Shown here piece by piece: positions 8,144 through 15,237 of a stretch of DNA of 64,000 nt; within the stretch, counting starts at the first letter, position 1; each line of letters begins with the position of its first letter. The translations under genes were made by a program, and so were the position numbers. The stretch is from positions 310,001 through 374,000 of the forward strand of contig JAHREI010000003.1 of assembly GCA_021733665.1 (NCBI GenBank). Direction: 5' to 3'. The DNA is from Bacillus subtilis (GTDB lineage Bacteria > Pseudomonadota > Alphaproteobacteria > Rhizobiales > Rhizobiaceae). The notes beneath the pieces were generated by a model. That model had not been told where the DNA came from. It made no database searches and was given only the letters and a program-made list of their open reading frames with translations.

Positions 8144-9229
8144 ATGAGTTCAGCACATACAGAAAGCCGCGGGCTGATGAGCTCGCTTGGCCATATTTTA
8201 AATAAAATTCCAGGCGCATTGATGATTGTGCCGCTGTTTTTAGGCGCAACAATCAATACTTTCTGGCCGGAAGTGCTGAATGTCGGCAGCTTTACCACTG
8301 CGCTTTTCCGTGATGGTACAGGTGCATTGCTCGGCCTGTTCTTCTTCTGCATGGGCGCACAAATCGATTTTCGCCAGACATCTGCTACGTTGCAAAAAGG
8401 CGCGGCCATTTTGCTCGGCAAAGCTTTTATTGGTGGCTCCATCGGGCTTCTTGTGGCCTTTTATGCGCCAAGCGGTACATTGTGGGGACTGACGCCGCTG
8501 GCCATTATTGCCGGTATGACCAACTCGAACTCAGCGCTTTATGTGGCTCTGACCAAGCAGTTCGGTAATGCTTCGGACCGTGGTGCGGTTTCTGTGATTT
8601 CGCTCAATGACGGCCCGTTCATTACTCTGCTGATCCTTGGCACCGCCGGTCTGGCCGCTTTTCCTATGGAAATGCTGATCGGTTGTCTGCTGCCACTGCT
8701 CATCGGCTTTGTCGTCGGGAATTTCTCTTCAGAAGCCCGTAAATTTTTGGCATCGGGTGAAAGCCTGCTCATTCCGTTCCTTGGCTTTGTGGTCGGGCGT
8801 GGCATTGATTTCTCAATGCTGCTGCAAGCCGGCATGCAGGGTGTCTTGCTGGGTATCGCCACCGTTATCTGCTCAGGCCTGTTCGCCATGCTGTTTCTGC
8901 AGATTATGTATGTTATTACCCGTCGCCCTCATGCCACCCGCAATCTGATTTCCGGTGCTGCGGAATCCACCGTGGCCGGCAATGCCGTTGCCACACCCGC
9001 TGCAGTTGCTCTGCTTGATCCGAGCTATAAGGCAATTGAAGCCATCTCGACGTCGCAGGTTGCCGCAGCAACGATCACCACCGCCTTGCTCGTGCCGTTT
9101 CTGGTCGTGGCTATTTCCCGCTGGCAACATGCCCGCGGCATCTCGCCGGAAGCGGAAGAACATTGGATCAATACCGGCAGCGTAGAAGGTGCCCCCGTTC
9201 CAAAACGGGCTCAACCGGTCCGTGCCTGA
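8144..9229 (+). CDS. kdgT: 2-keto-3-deoxygluconate permease family transporter
   Basis: A 361-residue inner-membrane carrier with about ten hydrophobic segments. Family signs are IPGALMIVPLFLGATINTFW near residues 21-40, LGLFFFCMGAQIDF near 65-80, AGMTNSNSALYVALTKQFG near 130, SLNDGPFITLL near 160, and AAESTVAGNAVATPAAVA near 280, all close to E. coli KdgT as I remember it. The start is ATG 8144, preceded by the strong AGGGGAGGAAG; an in-frame ATG at 8114 has no comparable ribosome site. KdgT imports 2-keto-3-deoxygluconate with protons, but relatives in other operons carry different sugar acids. Since no KDG kinase or aldolase gene is nearby, the real substrate is probably another hydroxy or keto acid. 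Confidence 0.85.
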   Translation: MSSAHTESRGLMSSLGHILNKIPGALMIVPLFLGATINTFWPEVLNVGSFTTALFRDGTGALLGLFFFCMGAQIDFRQTSATLQKGAAILLGKAFIGGSIGLLVAFYAPSGTLWGLTPLAIIAGMTNSNSALYVALTKQFGNASDRGAVSVISLNDGPFITLLILGTAGLAAFPMEMLIGCLLPLLIGFVVGNFSSEARKFLASGESLLIPFLGFVVGRGIDFSMLLQAGMQGVLLGIATVICSGLFAMLFLQIMYVITRRPHATRNLISGAAESTVAGNAVATPAAVALLDPSYKAIEAISTSQVAAATITTALLVPFLVVAISRWQHARGISPEAEEHWINTGSVEGAPVPKRAQPVRA

Positions 9230-9238
9230 CGCTGCAAT

Positions 9239-9267
9239 CCGGTGCGGAGCACATTTCTCCGCACCGG
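9239..9267 (+). other. intercistronic hairpin between permease and aldehyde dehydrogenase genes
   Basis: A perfect 11-bp stem (CCGGTGCGGAG / CTCCGCACCGG) with a 7-base loop, starting 10 bases after the kdgT stop. No U-tract follows. It probably protects or processes the polycistronic mRNA. Confidence 0.55.
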
Positions 9268-9295
9268 ACACTTCAACATTTCGGAGGATTAACTC

Positions 9296-10756
9296 ATGAC
9301 CACCAATCGTTTTATCGGCACAGACCGTCTCTACCGCAATTATATCGATGGCACATTTGTCGACCACACAAAGGACAAAATCGATGTAATCAATCCGGCA
9401 ACTGGCGCTGTCATTGCCCGTGTACCGGAATCCGACAGTGCGGAAGTTGACCGTGCAGTCGCCGCAGCCCGTACTGCACAGGCGGATTGGGAGCGCCGTC
9501 CGGCCATTGAGCGTGCCGGATATCTGCGTAAAATCTCTGCGAAAATCCGCGAACATCGTCTTGCCCTTGCCGATATTCTGGTCAAGGAACAAGGCAAAGT
9601 GCAGGGACTGGCGCAGGTGGAAGTTGATTTCACCGCAGATTATATCGACTATATGGCCGAATGGGCACGCCGCATTGAAGGTGAGGTTCTCACATCAGAT
9701 CGTCCGAATGAGACCATGCTGCTGCTGCGTAAACCGGTTGGTGTTGTGGCCGGTATTCTGCCGTGGAATTTTCCGTTCTTTCTGATTGCCCGCAAACTGA
9801 CGCCGGCATTGGTGACCGGCAATACGATTGTCATCAAACCAAGCGAAGAAACACCTGTTAATGCTTATATTTTTGCAGAACTGGTTGCGGAAACCGATCT
9901 GCCAAAGGGCGTTTTCAACCTGATCGGCGGACGTGGTCGTGTGACAGGCGAGGCATTGGCTGCCCATCCGGGTGTTGATCTCATAACCTTCACCGGATCG
10001 GTTGGCACCGGCTCGCATATCATGCAGCTGGTTGGCAAAAACCTGACCCGCGTTAATCTGGAGCTTGGCGGTAAGGCACCGGCCATCGTGCTGAAAGACG
10101 CCGATCTTGATCTCGCTGCACAGGCGATTTTTGACTCACGCGTTATCAATACCGGTCAGGTGTGCAACTGTGCCGAACGTGTCTATGTCGAACAGGATGT
10201 GCATGATGCACTTGTTGCGAAACTGAAAACCCTGTTTGAAAGCACCCGTTATGGTGATCCGTCTGTCGAGAGCGATCTGCATATGGGCCCTCTGGTTAAT
10301 CAGGCCGGTCTCGACAAAGTGGCAGAAGCCGTTGAATTGGCAAAAACACAAGGTGCAAAAGTTGTAACAGGCGGCAAAATTGCGGATCGCGGTCAGGGGT
10401 ATCACTACGAGCCAACCCTGCTCACCGGCGCTACTGCACAGATGGATATTATGCGCCGTGAGACTTTCGGGCCTGTTCTGCCGGTTCAGGCAGTCAGCGG
10501 TCTCGATGAAGCCATTGCGTTGGCCAATGACTCCGATTACGGTTTGACATCATCGGTTTATACCCGTGATCTTAATGCGGCACTGAAGGCTGCACGTGAA
10601 CTGAAATTCGGCGAAACTTATATTAACCGCGAGAATTTCGAAGCGATGCAGGGCTTCCATGCCGGTCGTCGCAAATCCGGTATCGGCGGTGCTGACGGCA
10701 AGCATGGTCTCTATGAATTCATGGAAACGCAGGTCGTCTATATCAAAGGCGAATAA
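9296..10756 (+). CDS. aldA: aldehyde dehydrogenase, lactaldehyde/glycolaldehyde type
   Basis: A 486-residue NAD-dependent aldehyde dehydrogenase closely matching E. coli AldA across its length: RNYIDGTFVDHTKDKIDVIN at the start, DYIDYMAEWARRIEGE, GILPWNFPFFLIARK, LELGGKAPAIVL with the catalytic Glu near 254, GQVCNCAERVYVE with the catalytic Cys at about 290, and GETYINRENFEAMQGFHAG near the end. AldA oxidises L-lactaldehyde to L-lactate and glycolaldehyde to glycolate. In this operon it would turn an aldehyde released from the substrate into an acid, which the next gene, an FMN 2-hydroxyacid dehydrogenase, could oxidise further. The start ATG 9296 follows CGGAGGA. Confidence is high for the family and moderate for the substrate. 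Confidence 0.92.
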   Translation: MTTNRFIGTDRLYRNYIDGTFVDHTKDKIDVINPATGAVIARVPESDSAEVDRAVAAARTAQADWERRPAIERAGYLRKISAKIREHRLALADILVKEQGKVQGLAQVEVDFTADYIDYMAEWARRIEGEVLTSDRPNETMLLLRKPVGVVAGILPWNFPFFLIARKLTPALVTGNTIVIKPSEETPVNAYIFAELVAETDLPKGVFNLIGGRGRVTGEALAAHPGVDLITFTGSVGTGSHIMQLVGKNLTRVNLELGGKAPAIVLKDADLDLAAQAIFDSRVINTGQVCNCAERVYVEQDVHDALVAKLKTLFESTRYGDPSVESDLHMGPLVNQAGLDKVAEAVELAKTQGAKVVTGGKIADRGQGYHYEPTLLTGATAQMDIMRRETFGPVLPVQAVSGLDEAIALANDSDYGLTSSVYTRDLNAALKAARELKFGETYINRENFEAMQGFHAGRRKSGIGGADGKHGLYEFMETQVVYIKGE

Positions 10757-10771
10757 TCTCTGAAAACCCTT

Positions 10772-10802
10772 CCGGACGCCTCTCATTTCATATGGCGTCC
10801 GG
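10772..10802 (+). other. intercistronic hairpin between aldA and the FMN dehydrogenase gene
   Basis: A perfect 9-bp stem (CCGGACGCC / GGCGTCCGG) with a 13-base loop. It covers an upstream in-frame ATG at 10792 of the next gene, which supports the later start at 10828. No U-tract follows. Confidence 0.5.
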
Positions 10803-10827
10803 TCTGTACTTAAGTAAGGGCAGCGCT

Positions 10828-11973
10828 ATGCGATTAACCGATTGCCATAATTTTCACGACTTCAGACGTCTGGCACAGAAACGACTGCCGCAACCTATTT
10901 TCAATTATATTGATGGTGGCGCAGATGATGAGGTTACATTGCATCGCAATAGCGCAGCTTTTGAAACCTGTGATTTGGTGCCGAATATTCTGCGCGGCGT
11001 GGATGATGTTGATCTGTCTGTTGAGACCATGGGTGTGAAACTGGAGTTACCGGTTTATCTCTCGCCAACGGCATTGCAACGCCTGTTCCATCATCAGGGT
11101 GAACGCGCTACAGCCGCGGCCGCAGAAAAATTTGGCACTATGTTCGGTTGTTCTTCACTCGGTACTGTGTCGATGGAAGAACTGGCAAAGAAACATAAAA
11201 CGCCGCAGGTCTATCAGTTCTATTTTCATAAAGACCGCGGCCTCAACCGCGCAATGATGCAGAAAGCACGGGAAAGCGGTATCAAAGTGATGATGCTCAC
11301 GGTGGACAGTATTACCGGTGGTAATCGTGAGCGTGATCTGCGAACCGGTTTTTCCATTCCGTTTCGTTTATCGCTGAAAGGTATGCTGCAATTTGCAGCC
11401 AAGCCTGCATGGGGGATCAACTATATAACCCATGAGAAATTCAGTCTGCCTCAACTTGATGCCCATATTGATATGAAGGGCGATACGGTCACAATCGGGC
11501 GTTATTTTACCGAGATGCTTGATCCGTCCATGAATTGGGATGATGTGGCGCAGATGCAGGAAGAATGGGCCGGCACATTCTGTCTTAAGGGGGTGATGAG
11601 CGCCGCAGATGCACGAAAAGCCGCTGAAATCGGCTGTAAAGGTATTGTTTTGTCCAATCATGGCGGGCGGCAGTTGGACGGCTCCCGCAGTGGCTTCGAT
11701 CAGCTAGATGAAGTTATTCAGCATGTCGGCAATGATATTGATGTGATGATTGACGGTGGTATCCAGCGCGGCAGTCATGTTCTCAAGGCACTGTCTCTTG
11801 GGGCTAAGGCAGTCGGTCTCGGACGATTTTATCTCTACGCTCTGGCTGCTGCCGGACAGCCCGGTATTGAGCGGGCATTGTCCCAGCTCAAAGCAGAACT
11901 GCTGCGGGATATGCGCCTGATGGGGGCACGGAAAATTTCTGATCTGACCCGCGACAATCTACGTTTCCGCTAA
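10828..11973 (+). CDS. FMN-dependent alpha-hydroxy-acid dehydrogenase (L-lactate dehydrogenase-like)
   Basis: A 381-residue (beta/alpha)8 flavoenzyme of the LldD/glycolate-oxidase/lactate-monooxygenase family. Visible family blocks are QPIFNYIDGGADDEVTLHRN near residues 22-40, the YLSPTALQRLFH block, YQFYFHKDRGL, LKGVMSAADARKA, and the catalytic LSNHGGRQLDGS where the active-site His and Arg sit, then DGGIQRGSHVLKALSLGAKAVGLGR binding FMN phosphate. It oxidises an (S)-2-hydroxy acid to the 2-keto acid and hands electrons to quinone or oxygen. Following AldA, a lactaldehyde-to-lactate-to-pyruvate or glycolaldehyde-to-glycolate-to-glyoxylate route is plausible. I chose ATG 10828, which has AAGGG upstream and fits the family N-terminus. 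Confidence 0.88.
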   Translation: MRLTDCHNFHDFRRLAQKRLPQPIFNYIDGGADDEVTLHRNSAAFETCDLVPNILRGVDDVDLSVETMGVKLELPVYLSPTALQRLFHHQGERATAAAAEKFGTMFGCSSLGTVSMEELAKKHKTPQVYQFYFHKDRGLNRAMMQKARESGIKVMMLTVDSITGGNRERDLRTGFSIPFRLSLKGMLQFAAKPAWGINYITHEKFSLPQLDAHIDMKGDTVTIGRYFTEMLDPSMNWDDVAQMQEEWAGTFCLKGVMSAADARKAAEIGCKGIVLSNHGGRQLDGSRSGFDQLDEVIQHVGNDIDVMIDGGIQRGSHVLKALSLGAKAVGLGRFYLYALAAAGQPGIERALSQLKAELLRDMRLMGARKISDLTRDNLRFR

Positions 11974-12001
11974 CTTATAAATATCAAAAGCCGGAGTTTT
12001 T

Positions 12002-12766
12002 ATGCGTTTTTCCGCCAATCTCGGATTTTTGTGGAATGATCTGCCTTTGCCGGAGGCAATCCGTCAGGCCAAAGCCGCAGGTTTTGATGCTGTAGAGTGT
12101 CATTGGCCTTATAATACGCCTGCCGAAGACGTTGCCAGAGCACTGACCGACACAGGTCTGACCATGCTGGGCTTGAATACCAGACGTGGTGCTTCAGGTG
12201 AAAATGGTTTACTTGCTTTGCCTGATCGTGTGCAGGATGCCCGTGCTGCTATAGATGAAGCCATTGCCTATGCGGTTAAAATCAAAACACCATCGGTGCA
12301 TGTCATGGCAGGGAATACGAGCGGAGATGAGGCTCATAGGACCTATCTGGAAAATCTCCGCTATGCCTGCCTCAAAGCCCGCCCCCACCAGATCACTATT
12401 CTGATTGAGCCGCTTAATCCTTATGATGCTCCGGGTTACTTTCTCAAGTGTGCAAAGCAGGCCGAAGCGATTATCCGTGAGCTTAATTTGCCGGAACTAC
12501 GCCTGATGTTTGATGTCTATCATCAGCAAATTACGGGCGGTGATATTTGCTGCAATTTCAAAAAATTGCTGCCTATCATCGGGCATGTGCAAATTGCTTC
12601 GGTGCCGGAACGCAGCCGTCCGGACACAGGTGAAATCAACTATCGTTTTATTCTTTCCTATATGCGGGATCTCGGCTGGCAGCGACCGGTCGGAGCAGAA
12701 TACCGTCCGGCCGGTGCTACAGAAGGCAGTCTTGGCTGGCTTAAGCCTTATCAAAATGAGCTGTAA
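12002..12766 (+). CDS. hydroxypyruvate isomerase-like sugar-acid isomerase (TIM barrel)
   Basis: A 254-residue xylose-isomerase-like TIM-barrel protein of the Hyi/OtnI group. Family signs are MRFSANLGFLW at the N-terminus, AGFDAVECHWPYN near residues 26-38, ILIEPLNPYDAPGYFL with the metal-binding Glu near 140, LMFDVYHQQ with the metal Asp, HVQIASVPERSRPDTGEINY and GAEYRPAG with the final Glu. Hyi interconverts hydroxypyruvate and tartronate semialdehyde; OtnI isomerises 2-oxotetronates, and sequence alone does not separate them. It is the last gene of the operon and supports a two- to four-carbon acid intermediate. CGGAG precedes the ATG. The gene is convergent with the MFS gene 26 bases away. 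Confidence 0.85.
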   Translation: MRFSANLGFLWNDLPLPEAIRQAKAAGFDAVECHWPYNTPAEDVARALTDTGLTMLGLNTRRGASGENGLLALPDRVQDARAAIDEAIAYAVKIKTPSVHVMAGNTSGDEAHRTYLENLRYACLKARPHQITILIEPLNPYDAPGYFLKCAKQAEAIIRELNLPELRLMFDVYHQQITGGDICCNFKKLLPIIGHVQIASVPERSRPDTGEINYRFILSYMRDLGWQRPVGAEYRPAGATEGSLGWLKPYQNEL

Positions 12767-12792
12767 TTTACGCTTTAAAATTCAGCCGTAAC

Positions 12793-14091
12793 TTACTGTT
12801 TTGCTGTCTCTTGTTCCGGCAATACCACATGGATTGCGTCGGTATTATCGTTTTCAATTGCGCCCTGTATCATTTCATCCGTGACGCGCAATTCTGCACC
12901 AATTGGTGAATAAGGCGTTGCCGGAGCAAAAGGCGCTGTCGGTGTGGACTCCGGTCGTGCACCACGTCTCCAGATGAAAAAGCCAACCATTAGAATATTG
13001 AGTACGCTCAATGCCCAGAACAACCCGACGGGTCCCATCACAGCCATAACCGGAGAAATAATCAGCGGACTGATGGCTGAGCCCAAAGAATTGATCAGCA
13101 ACAAGCCCTGAATCATTCGCACAAGCGCATCGGCCGAGGTGCTGTCCGCTGCAAAACTGACCGCAACCGGATAGATTGCAAAAATAGCGCCGCCCAGAAG
13201 GAAGAACACCACAATCAAGAATGGTGATGACTGCGGCAATGTAATAACAAGAGCAGACAGCAGAACACAGGCAATCCCGATCGTAATCAAGACAATTCGG
13301 CGATCCTGACGGTCAGACCAACGGCCAACCGGATATTGCAGAACCATGGCACCCAGAATAACACTGGCCATCATTGTACCCACTTCGCTGATATCGCGTC
13401 CGGTACGCTGAAGATACAGCGGCAACAATGCGTAAATAGCAGCAATAGCAATACCGGAGCCAAAACAGCCAATCACGCCACTCGGTGTCATGCGTAGCAA
13501 ATCCAAGGGCTTAAGCGCTTCAACCCGCTCTACCACAGGTGTGACTTTAGGCAGGATCACAATCGGCAGAACAGACAGGGACGCAAGGATCGCCGCGGCC
13601 ATATAGGGTGCACTCTCTCCCCATGCACCAACAGTGCCGAGTGCTATCTGCCCCAGCATACCGGAGCCATAGAGCGCGATCATATAGAGCGCCAGAATAC
13701 GTCCACGCATTTTCTGATCTGACGCAAGCAACAACCAGCTTTCAATCACCAGAAAAATTCCGATCGCCGCCCAGCCATAAAGCAGGCGTAATGCAAACCA
13801 GAACCAGACATCGAAATACATGCCTTGCAGCAACACGCTTACCGTAATCAACGAAGCAAAGCTGCTATAAGCGCGGATATGTCCGATACGGGAGATCAAC
13901 CGGTCATGGAAAACAGCGCCAAGTGTGAGACCAATAAAATAGGCCGAAGAAACCAGGCCGATAACGGTTTCTGAAGCGCCTGCCGTATCCAGCCGCAAAG
14001 TTGTCAGTGACGACAGAAAACCATTGCCGATACTGACAATAAACAATCCGAGCAACGGAGCGAGTATCATTGCAATAACTTGCGCAGACAT
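12793..14091 (-). CDS. MFS transporter, YcaD-like
   Basis: A 432-residue major-facilitator protein with twelve predicted membrane segments and a hydrophilic C-terminal tail of about 60 residues. Family signs include LGLFIVSIGNGFLSSLTTLRL at the first helix, GLVSSAYFIGLTLG, and YPVGRWSDRQDRRIVL between helices 8 and 9. The pattern is like E. coli YcaD, whose substrate is not known. The start at 14091 is chosen because GAGG lies 6-9 bases upstream; an in-frame ATG at 14130 would add 13 residues without a ribosome site. The tail contains TPTAPFAPATPYSP, rich in Pro and Thr. The gene stands alone. Confidence 0.85.
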   Translation of the reverse strand: MSAQVIAMILAPLLGLFIVSIGNGFLSSLTTLRLDTAGASETVIGLVSSAYFIGLTLGAVFHDRLISRIGHIRAYSSFASLITVSVLLQGMYFDVWFWFALRLLYGWAAIGIFLVIESWLLLASDQKMRGRILALYMIALYGSGMLGQIALGTVGAWGESAPYMAAAILASLSVLPIVILPKVTPVVERVEALKPLDLLRMTPSGVIGCFGSGIAIAAIYALLPLYLQRTGRDISEVGTMMASVILGAMVLQYPVGRWSDRQDRRIVLITIGIACVLLSALVITLPQSSPFLIVVFFLLGGAIFAIYPVAVSFAADSTSADALVRMIQGLLLINSLGSAISPLIISPVMAVMGPVGLFWALSVLNILMVGFFIWRRGARPESTPTAPFAPATPYSPIGAELRVTDEMIQGAIENDNTDAIHVVLPEQETAKQ

Positions 14092-14487
14092 GGGAACCTC
14101 AAAGCAAGCACACACCCGAAACCGATACACGGCACCGCATTTTTAACGGTCAGTGCGGTCTGTCGCTCCCGGGAGAAATCAAGTTATAATTTTTCAAATA
14201 AACGCGGTGCTTTGCTAATAAACCGGATATATGCGGGGAATTAATCGGCGCACAATAAAAATGGCTCAGTAAAGTCGGACCGAGTAGTGCAGAACCAGAA
14301 ATATGATTCTGGCGTGGCTTATAAACCTTACATTTTGAATTTCAAGCACTGCTTTTATGCCCGCTAATTATGAAAGGTTTGCGACATAGAACCTGCAATA
14401 AAAACTCAAAATGAAACAAGGTTTTACACTGCATTATATGGTTATTTTTGTTGCAAGCCGTAGTCCCAGATATGTCGCAATAAAAAT
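14092..14487. other. intergenic region without a gene
   Basis: About 400 bases upstream of the MFS gene. It is A/T-rich and should hold the MFS promoter (minus strand); short frames in it have no ribosome site or recognisable protein. Its right edge is the terminator of the L,D-transpeptidase gene. I see no RNA gene. Confidence 0.5.
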
Positions 14488-14520
14488 GCCCTTCTCAACA
14501 GGAATCTCGTTGAGAAGGGC
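14488..14520 (-). terminator. Rho-independent terminator of the L,D-transpeptidase gene
   Basis: A perfect 12-bp stem (GCCCTTCTCAAC / GTTGAGAAGGGC) with a 9-base loop. Read on the minus strand it is followed by ATTTTTATT, a U-tract, 30 bases after the stop of the gene at 14551. Confidence 0.85.
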
Positions 14521-14550
14521 GGAATTTAAAAAATCAAAAAAGGCTCAGTA

Positions 14551-15066
14551 TCAGTCCTGTTCGACAAACTGCAAATGTGTTTCCGGCGTGGCCAAAGCTA
14601 AAAACTCCAGTAAGTCCTCTTTGGATAAAGCAGCGCAGCCTGCTGTCGGCGTATATTCAGGACGGGCAATATGCAGGAAAATAGCACTGCCTGCGCCTGA
14701 TACCACCGGATCATCATTGTGCCCGAGCACAACAACAACATCATAAACATCAGCATCCATCCACATCTTCTCATGGCTGGCAGCAAATGGCAGTTTAACG
14801 AGCTTGTTATATTCAGGGTCAGAAGGTGCATCACACCATCCCATGTCCTCGGCAATGATCGTGGACTTCAGGTGGCTGACCGGTTTTTCTGTACGATCTG
14901 CGCGATAGAACAACTGACGCAGTGGCCAGCGACCGGCAGGGCTTTTACCGCTGCCTTCACAACTGTCTGAACGGATACCATTCGGACCGACTGCACAACG
15001 CCATTTTTTGTCACCAAATTCGGCCTGATAAACATTATCGCCTATGTGTTTAACCACCAGATCCAC
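14551..15066 (-). CDS. L,D-transpeptidase (YkuD) family protein without signal peptide
   Basis: A 171-residue YkuD-fold protein. The catalytic region is clear: H132 in IFLHIARPE and C144 in TAGCAALS, matching the family pattern His...(T/S)xGC. Classical L,D-transpeptidases act in the periplasm, making 3-3 peptidoglycan cross-links or attaching outer-membrane proteins to the wall. Here there is no visible Sec signal, lipobox or membrane anchor; the protein starts directly at the domain (MDLVVKHIGDNVYQAEFGDK). Short YkuD proteins of this type are, as I recall, widespread in Brucella relatives. The usual Arg after GC(h) is replaced by Ala-Leu-Ser, so activity is less certain. It is followed by its own terminator. 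Confidence 0.82.
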   Translation of the reverse strand: MDLVVKHIGDNVYQAEFGDKKWRCAVGPNGIRSDSCEGSGKSPAGRWPLRQLFYRADRTEKPVSHLKSTIIAEDMGWCDAPSDPEYNKLVKLPFAASHEKMWMDADVYDVVVVLGHNDDPVVSGAGSAIFLHIARPEYTPTAGCAALSKEDLLEFLALATPETHLQFVEQD

Positions 15067-15134
15067 AGTCTTTTCCTCTTAACAAGAACAGGGTTATATT
15101 TGCGCTATACTTGTAGCGGCAGAGGGAAGTAATA

Positions 15135-15163
15135 CGCAACCATTTACCCCGAAAATGGTTGCG
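15135..15163. other. hairpin upstream of the L,D-transpeptidase gene
   Basis: A perfect 11-bp stem (CGCAACCATTT / AAATGGTTGCG) with a 7-base loop, about 70 bases before the L,D-transpeptidase start and 75 bases beyond the autotransporter stop. No U-tract follows on either strand. It could be an operator or an RNA-end structure. Confidence 0.4.
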
Positions 15164-15190
15164 ATATGATCAATTGCAGTGCACTGACAT

Positions 15191-15220
15191 TTTCAGGAGC
15201 CGCGTGAACGGCTCCTGAAA
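15191..15220 (-). terminator. probable transcription end of the autotransporter gene
   Basis: A perfect 12-bp stem (TTTCAGGAGCCG / CGGCTCCTGAAA) with a 6-base loop, 18 bases after the autotransporter stop. The minus-strand sequence after it (ATGTCAG) lacks a U-tract, so it may act with Rho or as a 3'-end stabiliser. Confidence 0.5.
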
Positions 15221-15237
15221 GGTTTCTAATTCTATGT

